Shown here one piece after another: positions 8,060 through 16,448 of a stretch of 64,000 bases of DNA; the first letter of the stretch is position 1, and every line of letters begins with the position of its first letter. The notes beneath the pieces are model-generated. The model searched no databases and was not told the origin of the DNA. It was given only the letters and a program-made list of their open reading frames with translations. The position numbers and the translations under genes were made by a program. Location of the stretch: the NCBI GenBank assembly GCA_963667145.1, contig OY762943.1, positions 682,001-746,000 of the forward strand, given 5' to 3'. This stretch comes from G963667145 sp963667145 (GTDB lineage Bacteria > Cloacimonadota > Cloacimonadia > G963667145).

Positions 8060-8111
8060 AACAAAAATATGTTGACACCGAAACGCCAAAATTTTGTATG
8101 TATCCATTCGT

Positions 8112-8186
8112 TCTGGAATAGCTCAGCGGTAGAGCGGGTGGCTGTTAACCACTAGGTCGGGGGTTCGAATCCCTCTTCCAGAGCCA
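8112..8186 (+). tRNA. tRNA-Asn (GTT)
   Basis: Acceptor TCTGGAA (8112-8118) pairs TTCCAGA (8176-8182), discriminator G, encoded CCA at 8184-8186. The anticodon stem GTGG/CCAC carries loop CTGTTAA, anticodon GTT. D arm and T arm (GGGTTCGAATCCC) are canonical. It is followed by a T run and a terminator. Confidence 0.95.
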
Positions 8187-8196
8187 TTTTTTTTGG

Positions 8197-8233
8197 AAAA
8201 GACATCAGATTTTTTGAATTTGGTGTCTTTTTT
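8197..8233 (+). terminator. Intrinsic terminator of tRNA-Asn
   Basis: AAAAGACATCA (8197-8207) pairs with TGGTGTCTTTT (8221-8231), with a T run at 8228-8233. It serves tRNA-Asn on the plus strand and lies just past the convergent rlmN. Confidence 0.8.
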
Positions 8234-8242
8234 ATTTGAGAA

Positions 8243-9271
8243 CTATTTTTTCTTTCCCGCAAGCTGACCGCAAGCAGCCTGCACCCTACTTCCTGCAGAG
8301 TTACGAATAGTATAAGAAAACGGTGCATGCTCAAAATATCGGCAAAAATCTGCAACTTCACGCTTGGTCGGAGAAGCAAACGCTACACCATCAATGCGAT
8401 TATATGGAATAAAATTCACCTTCGCTGGCAACTCTCCAAGATACGAAATCAGTGCCTTAGCGGACTTCCTGTCCATATTGATTTCGGGAAGCAAAATATA
8501 TTCAAAAGTAATCTTGAAAGGAGATTTCTTGGAAAAATTGAGCAAAAATTTTTTCAATTCAGACAAAGGATATTTCTTGGAAATCGGCATCAACTGATTT
8601 CGCACACCTTCCACAGCACTGTGCAAAGAGACCGCCAACTTGAGGTTTGGCTCATCCATACACAATCTATCAATCCCCTTCGGCAAGCCACACGTGGAAA
8701 TCACAATTCTTTTCGCTCCAATTCCAAACAAATTCTTGGCACTTCGCACACTCTGTAGCACAGCATCGTAATTGTCCAACGGTTCGCCCATTCCCATATA
8801 AACCAAGTTGCTCAATCTGTTGCCGTTAGCCTTGCAGAACTTTGTAGCCCAAAAAATTTGAGCGATTACCTCCCACGAAAGAAGATTGCGAGCAAAACCC
8901 ATCTTTCCCGTGGCACAAAACAGGCAACCCATCTTGCATCCAACTTGCGTGGACACGCACAGCGTCATCCTGCTGTCAGTGGGAATCAGAACACTCTCAA
9001 TCGACTTCCCATCACCAAATCCAAATAGAATCTTGCTAGTTTTATCGGAAGAAACCGATTCCCTCACGCATTTTGGGAAATCCCAATTAACATTCTCAGC
9101 AAGTATTTCTCGCAAGTCTTTGGGGATATTCGTCATCTGCTGCAAATCCAAAATCAGCTTGTCGTAAACCCAATCGAAAACTTGCTTGGCTCGAAACTTG
9201 GGAAATCCGAAAGCACCGATAAAATCGGCAAACTCTTCTTTAGATTTAAACTCAAAAATATGCTTTTTAAT
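8243..9271 (-). CDS. rlmN: Dual-specificity 23S rRNA/tRNA m2A methyltransferase RlmN, probable AUU start
   Basis: A 342-residue radical SAM enzyme that methylates A2503 of 23S rRNA and A37 of some tRNAs. The C-x3-C-x2-C cluster motif is C112, C116, C119 (GCKMGCLFC), and C334 near the C-terminus (QAACGQL) is the second catalytic cysteine. With the first ordinary start (TTG, 9151) the protein would lack its N-terminal domain. The frame stays open 40 codons further up and encodes a typical RlmN N-terminus (FGFPKFRAKQVFDWVYDKL). The only codon well placed after AAGGAG (9279-9284) is ATT at 9269-9271, overlapping the rlmH stop. I therefore infer AUU initiation. Fourth gene of its operon. Confidence 0.9.
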   Translation of the reverse strand: MKKHIFEFKSKEEFADFIGAFGFPKFRAKQVFDWVYDKLILDLQQMTNIPKDLREILAENVNWDFPKCVRESVSSDKTSKILFGFGDGKSIESVLIPTDSRMTLCVSTQVGCKMGCLFCATGKMGFARNLLSWEVIAQIFWATKFCKANGNRLSNLVYMGMGEPLDNYDAVLQSVRSAKNLFGIGAKRIVISTCGLPKGIDRLCMDEPNLKLAVSLHSAVEGVRNQLMPISKKYPLSELKKFLLNFSKKSPFKITFEYILLPEINMDRKSAKALISYLGELPAKVNFIPYNRIDGVAFASPTKREVADFCRYFEHAPFSYTIRNSAGSRVQAACGQLAGKKK

Positions 9272-9719
9272 AGTGATACTCCTTTCCCGCTGAAATGGTG
9301 AACGCCCTGTAAATCTGCTCGCACAGTAAAACTCTAATCATGTCATGAGTAAAAGTGAACTGCGAAAAGCTAAATAGCAAATCGGCTTTCGCTTTGATTT
9401 TTTCGGAAAACCCAAAAGCTCCTCCGATGAAAAAATTGATGTTGCGACTGGAATTTGTTTGCAGGAATTTTGCAAACTGAACCGAGGTTTGTTGCTCACC
9501 ATTTTCATCCAACAGAATATTCATCGCATAAGGTTCGAACTTCGACAAAATCGTTTCCGCCTCTAACTCTTTTATCTCATTTTTGGGCAAATTCTTTTTA
9601 ACCTTGGGTAAATCACAAACCTTCACAGGCTGGAACTTGGACGAAATTTTCAGATAATAGTCGAGCAAACTACTGATGTCTTTGTTCTTTGTCTTGCCAA
9701 TCCAAAAAATTTTTATCAT
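9267..9719 (-). CDS. rlmH: 23S rRNA pseudouridine-1915 N3-methyltransferase
   Basis: A 150-residue SPOUT-family methyltransferase acting on pseudouridine 1915 in helix 69 of 23S rRNA. The knot region FFIGGAFGFSEKIK and the C-terminal FTHDMIRVLLCEQIYRA, ending in EYHY, are the family marks; length is normal. Its start directly follows the stop of the phosphorylase gene and its stop overlaps the rlmN start by five bases, so translation of two ribosomal RNA methyltransferases is coupled. Confidence 0.94.
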   Translation of the reverse strand: MIKIFWIGKTKNKDISSLLDYYLKISSKFQPVKVCDLPKVKKNLPKNEIKELEAETILSKFEPYAMNILLDENGEQQTSVQFAKFLQTNSSRNINFFIGGAFGFSEKIKAKADLLFSFSQFTFTHDMIRVLLCEQIYRAFTISAGKEYHY

Positions 9720-10481
9720 TTATAGAAATAAAAGAGCATCTTTGCAACTGCACTCATCTTGCGTGAGATTGCTGGAAAAAACTTTCAAGAAAACTTCAAT
9801 GAGTTTAGCTTTATTCTTTTGCATACTCGCAGTGATGTCATGCTCGGAAATTTCCGAACTAAACCCAGTACACATGTTCGTTACCACTCCTATCGTGGCG
9901 TAGCACATACCCAACTCCTTGGCAAGACAGACCTCCGGAACAGAAGTCATGCCTATCACAGTAGCACCCAAGCGGGAATAAGCTCTAATCTCAGCTGCCG
10001 TCTCAAATCGCGGTCCCTGAGTACATCCGTAAACTGCGTTACCTTTGATTTGTAAACCATCTGCATTTCCCAGAAATTTCCTCTGCAAATTCGGGCAATA
10101 AGGAGCGTCCATTTTCACATGGGCAACCTTTACCCCGTCTTCATAATAGGAACTAACTCGACCAGAGGTAAAATCGAAGAAATCGTCAATCATCACCAAA
10201 TCGCCCACTTGGAAATCAGCCGAACAAGAACCGACAGCCGCAGTGGTAAAAACGAAATTTACGCCCAACTCCGACAACGCTTTCATATTAGCCAAATAGT
10301 TTATCTTGTGAGGTGGAACATTGTGACCACTGCCGTGTCGAGCCAAAAAAGCTATTTTCTCTCCAGAAAAATCCCCGATGGTTACCGCAACTTCTCCATA
10401 TTCGGTGCTAACTTTAACCTCTTCAAAGTTGCTTCCACCTTCATAGACACCCGTTCCACCGATTATAGCTTTCGTAATCAT
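9720..10481 (-). CDS. MTAP/PNP-family purine nucleoside phosphorylase
   Basis: A 253-residue cytoplasmic phosphorylase of the methylthioadenosine phosphorylase branch. The phosphate-binding GGTGVYE (8-14) and RHGSGHNVPPHKINY (48-62), and GNAVYGCTQGPRFET, are all there. At the base-recognition site, true MTA phosphorylases carry Asp in an STDYD-like stretch, whereas here the sequence is VTNMCTGF with Asn. By family rules that favours 6-oxopurine substrates (inosine, guanosine or methylthioinosine) over methylthioadenosine. It is second in the operon, three bases after the membrane protein gene and touching rlmH. Confidence 0.87.
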   Translation of the reverse strand: MITKAIIGGTGVYEGGSNFEEVKVSTEYGEVAVTIGDFSGEKIAFLARHGSGHNVPPHKINYLANMKALSELGVNFVFTTAAVGSCSADFQVGDLVMIDDFFDFTSGRVSSYYEDGVKVAHVKMDAPYCPNLQRKFLGNADGLQIKGNAVYGCTQGPRFETAAEIRAYSRLGATVIGMTSVPEVCLAKELGMCYATIGVVTNMCTGFSSEISEHDITASMQKNKAKLIEVFLKVFSSNLTQDECSCKDALLFL

Positions 10482-10484
10482 TTG

Positions 10485-10943
10485 CTACACCATTTTATCC
10501 AAATCGCCCACAAATTCGATTTTGGGATTTTTCTCTTTTAATTTGGAAAGTGCCGTCAGAACAGCAGGAAACCCCAAATTGAAAGAATATTTTTTCAAGT
10601 CTTCTCCAGCCAAATAAGTCACTTGCAACAACTTCATTCTCTTGTCCATAAATTTAATTTGCTTGATGTCCGCTATTTTTATATTGCAAGAACCAAGAGC
10701 TAACTTCTTAAAAATTATCTCCGAATCGTCCAAGATGATTGAATTTAGAGTAAAGAAGTTGCGAAAAACTGAATTGAGAGCCAACACAATCACCAAATAA
10801 GGCAAAATCATCTTTATTTTGCTGATGTTTTCAGCCTCTGAATTGGCAACAAGTATGATATAGACACAGTACGCAATAACGATAAGACCAATGAACAAAG
10901 TAAAAAATCTCAAAAACGGATTGAACCTGAATTTCTCTTTCAT
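10485..10943 (-). CDS. Unknown membrane protein with two N-terminal helices
   Basis: A 152-residue protein. Two hydrophobic segments (about 13-34 and 44-62) are followed by a roughly 90-residue soluble part with alternating beta pattern, similar in layout to small bacterial PH-like (YcxB/bPH) proteins; I infer that only from the pattern. AGGAGA precedes the ATG by ten bases. It is the first gene of an operon with the phosphorylase, rlmH and rlmN, three bases before the next start. No function can be assigned. Confidence 0.7.
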   Translation of the reverse strand: MKEKFRFNPFLRFFTLFIGLIVIAYCVYIILVANSEAENISKIKMILPYLVIVLALNSVFRNFFTLNSIILDDSEIIFKKLALGSCNIKIADIKQIKFMDKRMKLLQVTYLAGEDLKKYSFNLGFPAVLTALSKLKEKNPKIEFVGDLDKMV

Positions 10944-10960
10944 AATCGTTCTATCTCCTA

Positions 10961-10995
10961 AAAAAACGAAAGCTACTCAACCTAAGCTGAGTAGC
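10961..10995 (-). terminator. Terminator of the Pro-Val-Asp tRNA unit
   Basis: GCTACTCA (10972-10979) pairs with TGAGTAGC (10988-10995) around an eight-base loop; on the minus strand it is followed by TTTCGTTTTTTT. It lies six bases past the tRNA-Asp 3' end. Confidence 0.8.
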
Positions 10996-11000
10996 CAAAA

Positions 11001-11077
11001 TGGCGGGAGTGACGGGACTCGAACTCGCGACCTTCTGCGTGACAGGCAGACGTTCTAACCAACTGAACTACACCCCC
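11001..11077 (-). tRNA. tRNA-Asp (GTC)
   Basis: The acceptor GGGGGTG/CACTCCC (one G-T pair) and encoded CCA are present. The anticodon stem TCTGC/GCAGA holds loop CTGTCAC, anticodon GTC. It is last in a three-tRNA unit read leftward (Pro, Val, Asp). Confidence 0.95.
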
Positions 11078-11093
11078 GAATATTATAAAAAAA

Positions 11094-11169
11094 TGGTGGG
11101 TGTTGAGGGACTTGAACCCCCGACAACCTGCTTGTAAGGCAGGTGCTCTCCCAACTGAGCTAAACACCC
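11094..11169 (-). tRNA. tRNA-Val (TAC)
   Basis: The acceptor GGGTGTT/AACACCC and encoded CCA are present. The anticodon stem CCTGC/GCAGG holds loop CTTACAA, anticodon TAC. It is the middle gene of the tRNA unit. Confidence 0.95.
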
Positions 11170-11177
11170 CTTTTAAA

Positions 11178-11255
11178 TGGTCGGGGTAGAAGGATTCGAA
11201 CCTTCGACCCCTGGTTCCCAAAACCAGTGCGCTAACCGGACTGCGCTACACCCCG
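11178..11255 (-). tRNA. tRNA-Pro (TGG)
   Basis: The acceptor CGGGGTG/TACCCCG and encoded CCA are present. The anticodon stem CTGGT/ACCAG holds loop TTTGGGA, anticodon TGG with G37. It is the first gene of the tRNA unit; a TTGACC box lies about 50 bases upstream on the minus strand, between it and holB, so the unit may have its own promoter. Confidence 0.95.
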
Positions 11256-11341
11256 AACTGCAAACCATTATCCAAGTACACCCACAAAAAAAACCGGAGA
11301 TTTCTGGTCAAGTTCTTTTTGCTAATTAGCGATTTTTTTTT

Positions 11342-12454
11342 CTAAATTCCTTCGTAACTAATTCTGTTTCCACAAAATTGCGAATACAAAGCCATTATCA
11401 ATATACTAAAATTCAAGTTGCTAATCTTCAACATAGCGTCGATATCTTGCACCAAAATCGGCAAATATTGGTTGAAATTTGCATTCTTGACGGAAATTTT
11501 CTCCAAAATTTCCCGATAATCGAGATTGATTATGGTGTTTATACCATTACTCAACTTGTAAATATCTATAAAGAAAGAAGAAAGATAGTGCAAAAGAACC
11601 AACACTTCATTTTTCACGGACGCCTTGCCCAAGTTCGTTGCTATTTGACTCACGGAGATGTCGTCCCGCTTTGCCATCGCCAGAAGCAAATCTTTGGCTT
11701 GTTCCCTGAGTTCCAGCCCGTAGCCTTTTGCCAATCTTATCGCTTTGGCAATATCACCGTCAGCAATTTTCGCATACAATTCCGCTTCCGAAGCCTCCGA
11801 AACATAATTTTTTTGTAAAATCTCAGCTATTATTTTCCACGAGAGTTTGACGAAAGGAATTCCTTTGCAACGGGAAATAATCGTCGGCAAAAGACTTTCT
11901 TTTTGCTCGGTAAGCAAGATTATGACACAATTCTCAGGCGGTTCTTCCAGTATTTTCAGGAAAGCGTTGGCAGCATTTTGGTTCATAAGATGTGCATCCT
12001 CAATGATGCAAACCTTGTACTTTCCCTCGCTGATACTCATATTTAACCGATGAGAGAGCATATGGATAGCGTCTATTCTAATCTGAGTTCCAACCGAGAA
12101 AAAAAAAGGTTTGTACGGCGATTCGATTTTGTTTTTTAGATAAGCCTCGTACTCCTTGAGATATTTGCTCTCTTTCACAAAGCCATCAGGCTGAAGTTTG
12201 AGGTTCGGAGTTGGAAAAACATAAACAAAATCGGGATGCGAGAGTGCCAAAAATTTTTTGCACGAGTTACATTGTTTGCAGGGTTTTTCACCATCGGAGG
12301 TGCAATTAAGCGACATTGCAAATTCCAAAGCCCTGCTAAATTTACCCACTCCCAAAGGACCATAAAAGAGATAGCTCCCTTTTGCTCTATCTGTGGATAA
12401 AACGTTGTTTAATATGAGATTGGCTCGGTCTTGCCCTTTGACTTTGTTAAGCAT
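11342..12454 (-). CDS. holB: DNA polymerase III delta-prime subunit
   Basis: A 370-residue clamp-loader AAA+ protein. Walker A is GPLGVGK (32-38), the zinc module has C51, C59, C62, C65 (GEKPCKQCNSC), the Walker B region reads VCIIEDAH, and the sensor motif is IISRCKGIPF. The C-terminal collar domain is helical. It loads the sliding clamp during replication. It overlaps gmhA by eight bases and is the last protein gene of the long thrS operon, ahead of three tRNAs. Placing a replication subunit last in an envelope operon is unusual but the coupling is clear. Confidence 0.9.
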   Translation of the reverse strand: MLNKVKGQDRANLILNNVLSTDRAKGSYLFYGPLGVGKFSRALEFAMSLNCTSDGEKPCKQCNSCKKFLALSHPDFVYVFPTPNLKLQPDGFVKESKYLKEYEAYLKNKIESPYKPFFFSVGTQIRIDAIHMLSHRLNMSISEGKYKVCIIEDAHLMNQNAANAFLKILEEPPENCVIILLTEQKESLLPTIISRCKGIPFVKLSWKIIAEILQKNYVSEASEAELYAKIADGDIAKAIRLAKGYGLELREQAKDLLLAMAKRDDISVSQIATNLGKASVKNEVLVLLHYLSSFFIDIYKLSNGINTIINLDYREILEKISVKNANFNQYLPILVQDIDAMLKISNLNFSILIMALYSQFCGNRISYEGI

Positions 12455-13028
12455 AATTTTGAGGGAATAAGATTCTCTCCACTTCTTGGATGATGATATG
12501 CAAGATTATCATGTGAACTTCCTGCACCCTGTCGGAAGTCGTGGCAGGAATAAGGAAATATTCGTCGCACTCTTTCAGCAATTTGCCACCGTCTTTGCCC
12601 AAAAATCCTACACAATACATTTGCTTTTTCTTGGCTTCTTTCACCGCTTCTAGTACATTCGCCGAGTTACCACTGGTGGAAATTGCAACCAAAACATCGC
12701 CCTTTTGCCCATAAGCTGCCACACCTCTGGCAAAAATTTGCTCGAATCCATAGTCGTTGCCAACACATGTGAGATAAGATGGGTCGGACAAAGCAATCGC
12801 TGGCAAAGCGGGACGGTCTTTGTGAAATCTGCCAGTAAATTCCTCCGCAAAGTGCATAGCGTCGCACATGCTACCACCGTTGCCACAAGAGATAGCTTTT
12901 CCTCCTGAAGAGAGAGTGCTGGCTAATTTCTCAGCAACAATTTTTGTCTTTCGGATATTTTCCGCATCATCAATAAAATTTTGGAGAAAATTTAGGCTGT
13001 CTTTGTACGATTTTAAAATATTATCCAT
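12447..13028 (-). CDS. gmhA: Sedoheptulose-7-phosphate isomerase
   Basis: A 193-residue SIS-domain protein, the usual GmhA length. GNGGSMCDAMHFAEEFTGRF holds the sugar-phosphate site and catalytic Glu, ISTSGNSANVLEA the second phosphate loop, and the C-terminal helix QEVHMIILHIII the catalytic His. It makes D-glycero-manno-heptose 7-phosphate for the LPS inner core. DiaA is a related fold but the HFAEEFTGRF and QEVH stretches fit GmhA. It is in one operon with kdsD, another LPS-core gene. Confidence 0.9.
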   Translation of the reverse strand: MDNILKSYKDSLNFLQNFIDDAENIRKTKIVAEKLASTLSSGGKAISCGNGGSMCDAMHFAEEFTGRFHKDRPALPAIALSDPSYLTCVGNDYGFEQIFARGVAAYGQKGDVLVAISTSGNSANVLEAVKEAKKKQMYCVGFLGKDGGKLLKECDEYFLIPATTSDRVQEVHMIILHIIIQEVERILFPQNYA

Positions 13029-13038
13029 TAATGAACTC

Positions 13039-14241
13039 TTAAAATTTAATCCTGAACAAATCGGCTTCTATCCCGTATCCTTTGGCAGAAGTGATGAAAC
13101 CGTCAAAGAAATAGAGCGAAATATCAGCCTCATAATAGCTGAAAATCACTCCCGCTTTTATTTTGTAGAACATCTCTTTTTCTATACCGTTTCCCAAGAC
13201 AAACTGCATTGGGAAGTGTTTGCTTGGCATATAATTACATCCTAAGGAAATCCCATCATCAAGCTCATATTCACAACTTTTCAATTTAACCATAACGCTA
13301 AAATCGTTAGTCAAGTATCGCTCGATACCAAAAACAATCGTCGGGTCAAATTTGATAGTATAGTCATAATGATAAATAGCATCTTCCTTTTCAACAGCTT
13401 TATCTATATCTATCCCACCCGTAGAAGTTTCATTAATCTTAACACTTTGTTCTACAACCTTTTGATAACTCATAGAACCAAAAAGATCATCAACTGAAAA
13501 ATAAAGCCATCCGTCTTTAATATCCATCTTCAATCCCATTCCCAAACCAATACCAAATCCCGTAAAAAATTCATCATTCTCGGAATAATATTTGGTGAAA
13601 GAGATATCAGCACTGGAATCAGTAACTTCAAATTTTTCTGTTAATAATTTCGCATACTGAATAGGATTATAAACATTAATATTGAATCCTGGAGTAAAAG
13701 CAAAATTTAAAAAATCAAAATCAAATAAATTATCTATGTAGATAGGTTCTTGCTTAGAATATACAAAACTACTTTTCATAAAAATCGTTGACTCCGAACC
13801 ATTTCCAGGATTCAGTTTCTTTAACTCCTGCAAAGAAGTTGTATCGTTATTCCCTTCAAGCATGAAAATCAAAAACTCGGAATTCATATTAGCCAAATTG
13901 CCATAAGCGATGATATTTGAACTAAAATTCCAGTTCCACGAACCAAAATTCAAAACATTAATCGTATTATAAGTCCTAATATTAAAATCGTTCTTAGTCA
14001 AAAAGTCTTTATCGCTTTGAGTTAAAGTGTAATCGTTCTTGCACATTTTCAAAATTCGCACAAACCCATCATAATCAAAAGCTTCATTTTCATAACCAAG
14101 ATTAAAACTTAATCCAGGAAATCTGGCTTCGGAGTATTCACGCGTAGAATAATTAGCCTGATTTTCAGGAAAAAACAATAACGTTGCAAATCCATTCGAT
14201 GTAGCAAATAGAAAACAAAGAAGAAAAAATTTAAACCTCAC
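13039..14241 (-). CDS. Signal-peptide outer-membrane barrel candidate 1
   Basis: A 400-residue exported protein with signal peptide (MRFKFFLLCFLFATSNGFA) and a GTG start nine bases after GGAGA. Alternating aromatic/polar strands and a final Phe (DLFRIKF) suggest an outer-membrane beta barrel. It is paralogous to the proteins at 17395 and 21078: all share a Gly-rich block then a VDDL motif (here FSVDDLFGSM) and an ending with G-Y-x-Y/F and R-I-K-F-like residues. I do not recognise the family with certainty; it looks like the PorV/DUF5723-type barrels. It directly follows the lipoprotein at 14244, mirroring the second pair upstream. Confidence 0.7.
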   Translation of the reverse strand: MRFKFFLLCFLFATSNGFATLLFFPENQANYSTREYSEARFPGLSFNLGYENEAFDYDGFVRILKMCKNDYTLTQSDKDFLTKNDFNIRTYNTINVLNFGSWNWNFSSNIIAYGNLANMNSEFLIFMLEGNNDTTSLQELKKLNPGNGSESTIFMKSSFVYSKQEPIYIDNLFDFDFLNFAFTPGFNINVYNPIQYAKLLTEKFEVTDSSADISFTKYYSENDEFFTGFGIGLGMGLKMDIKDGWLYFSVDDLFGSMSYQKVVEQSVKINETSTGGIDIDKAVEKEDAIYHYDYTIKFDPTIVFGIERYLTNDFSVMVKLKSCEYELDDGISLGCNYMPSKHFPMQFVLGNGIEKEMFYKIKAGVIFSYYEADISLYFFDGFITSAKGYGIEADLFRIKF

Positions 14242-14243
14242 TG

Positions 14244-16448
14244 TTATAAGTCTCCAAAATTATTGTAATCAAACTGAATTTTACCTACCAAATCCAATTC
14301 ACCAGAAAAACTGGCAGACGAACTTTTAATGGGTATCTTTACACCAACATAACATTTATCCTGTAAGAAAGGTACCAAGTCATTTTTGGTTAAACTGGTG
14401 GAAACTTTGCCAGAAGAAATATTAGGTTGAATGTCAGAGAGACTGATAACTCGGGCTATGTAAGACGGATATCCGCTAGTGCCGACTGTAGAAGTTGTTG
14501 CTGTAGTGATGATGCTGTCGTTATACAATACACTTTTGTCAGTAGAAAATATCACTTTAGCTCCAAGCGTCATATTAGAAGTATTTTTATAATTCAAAAC
14601 CAAATTACCACTAATATAGTTATTATAAACACTGTTCGTCAATTGTGCCGAAGTAAACTCTTTATACATTCCTTCAAAACCATTTCCATAATCTTTGCGT
14701 AATTCAAAGACCAGATTTTCTCCTTCGGTATCAAATTTAATAGGAGACTTAATATTAACATTCAACGACAAATTGTTGGAAGCATTTATAACAATAACTG
14801 AATCAGAAGCTTTAACAGTCGGCTTGATAGAATAGGTAAAATTCTCAGGTAAAATTTTTAGCAAATTCAAAAATGAAGTGTCATTCGGCAAACTTCCTGT
14901 ATAGCTAATCAATAAAGAAGGAGAAATGCCAAAAGATAAACTATCATTATAACTGCGGATATTTGAATTTCTACTGCTATTCATATCAACTTTTACACGA
15001 ATAAAATCGTTAATTAAACTGCTACTATTTTGTGTTTTAATAATCCTATTCATAGTAAAAGAAATATCTGAAGAGCCCACTAAATTAACCTCGGAAACTT
15101 CCTTCCCATCTTTATCGGTCACATAAAAACGATTAAGGCTTACAGGCACTGATCCACTAACTCCTCCAAAAACAACATCCTCTTTAACTTTACAAATCAT
15201 TTCTTGCACTTCTAGACTATCCAAGGTTAAACTAACATTAATCTTCTCTTCGGAAACTTGAACAAATTTACTTGATTTGGGGAAAACAAAAGTAGCAATA
15301 ACTTTTATGGAATCAAATAAGCTGGAACCTGTAGAATAAGCCTCTCCAAAATATCTGCTAGCAAACGAAAGTGAATTGGTGCGAGTTGCACTACTACCAG
15401 CATCAGCTTTATAAATAGTTATGTCTCTGGACAATGTATCGTTTCTGGTAGAAGAAACATAGCTACCAGGAAAAACAAAAGATGCGTTTACATTATCATC
15501 GCAATAAGTTACACAGCTGATGCTAAGTTTATTATTTGTACTGCTCGTAGAATTAAAAGTATAAATATCAAAATCAACACTACCATCATTATCTTTATCA
15601 ATATTGAATGCCTGTTTCCAATTAATAGAAACCGTATCTTCCTGAGCATATCCAAAATAATCGCTAGCTAAAATCTGACAACTGGATCCTGAAGCTGTTA
15701 TAGTGTCAAAGGAGACTTTTAAGAGCAAATTATTACTGGCATTCAAATACAAACTTGTTTGACCATCAACCCAGCCTTCTGCTTTAATACTAATATATTG
15801 TGTATACTTTATATTGTCAGCTGAGGAAATATTAGCAGTAGAGGAAGCAGAAGCCCCATTGAGAACCTTGCCGATACTAAGTGTCTTCACCGTATTCCCG
15901 GAAGAATCACAAACCGTAACAATCAAAGAATCTACTGCAAAACCTAAATTATTTGTCGCTGTAACACGTAATTCAGCAGAACTTACATTAGCACTATTAA
16001 ACTCTGTATAAAGATTTGTTGAATTGTTTTTATTCAAACCTGTGAATTTAAAACCATTAAATGAAAGAGAAGTACTCCCAGAACTAAGTGTATTAAAAAT
16101 ATTGTAATTTATCTCCTCCAAAACAAAACTAAAACTTTTACTGTCAATATCAGAAAGAAAATACGGTGGAATTCTGCATACAGGTATAGATGAAAAAGAT
16201 GTCTTACTAAAAGCAATACCACTACTTTCGTTATAAACTATCGTCGTATCTACACAAAGAGCCCCCGAATTGTCTTTAGATACTCCCTCTGCATACTTCA
16301 GCATCTCAGTAGCAATATCATATTGTTCATCAATAAGTTTTATTGTGTAAGAAGCCTCATTATTGGGAACAGCAAGGTCTCCGAAATTGACATCGCAAGC
16401 AATCAAAAACAGAGCGACCGCTATTACAAACATTTTCAATTTATTCAT
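14244..16448 (-). CDS. Large lipoprotein of unknown function, paralogue 1
   Basis: A 734-residue lipoprotein: signal segment then lipobox LIAC with C18. The body is rich in Ser, Thr and Asn with many beta-strand-like stretches. It is a paralogue of the 705-residue lipoprotein at 18944: both begin with an S-Y-x3-L/K region followed by D-I/V-A-x-E-L/M, have a matching middle part (YKNTSNMTLGAKVIFSTDKS here, YKNNTNLSVGAELLLSKDS there) and end with DKCY then GELDLVGKI or GKLDVKVYV. The start ATG overlaps the kdsD stop (ATGA). It is followed three bases later by a barrel gene. Probably an outer-membrane partner of the barrel; function unknown. Confidence 0.7.
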   Translation of the reverse strand: MNKLKMFVIAVALFLIACDVNFGDLAVPNNEASYTIKLIDEQYDIATEMLKYAEGVSKDNSGALCVDTTIVYNESSGIAFSKTSFSSIPVCRIPPYFLSDIDSKSFSFVLEEINYNIFNTLSSGSTSLSFNGFKFTGLNKNNSTNLYTEFNSANVSSAELRVTATNNLGFAVDSLIVTVCDSSGNTVKTLSIGKVLNGASASSTANISSADNIKYTQYISIKAEGWVDGQTSLYLNASNNLLLKVSFDTITASGSSCQILASDYFGYAQEDTVSINWKQAFNIDKDNDGSVDFDIYTFNSTSSTNNKLSISCVTYCDDNVNASFVFPGSYVSSTRNDTLSRDITIYKADAGSSATRTNSLSFASRYFGEAYSTGSSLFDSIKVIATFVFPKSSKFVQVSEEKINVSLTLDSLEVQEMICKVKEDVVFGGVSGSVPVSLNRFYVTDKDGKEVSEVNLVGSSDISFTMNRIIKTQNSSSLINDFIRVKVDMNSSRNSNIRSYNDSLSFGISPSLLISYTGSLPNDTSFLNLLKILPENFTYSIKPTVKASDSVIVINASNNLSLNVNIKSPIKFDTEGENLVFELRKDYGNGFEGMYKEFTSAQLTNSVYNNYISGNLVLNYKNTSNMTLGAKVIFSTDKSVLYNDSIITTATTSTVGTSGYPSYIARVISLSDIQPNISSGKVSTSLTKNDLVPFLQDKCYVGVKIPIKSSSASFSGELDLVGKIQFDYNNFGDL

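Noticed and set aside
8243..9151. RlmN starting at TTG 9151 and lacking its N-terminal domain
   Set aside because: The missing domain is encoded in frame upstream with a ribosome site before an ATT codon.
10982..11221. 79-residue minus-strand frame
   Set aside because: It is the translation of the three tRNA genes.
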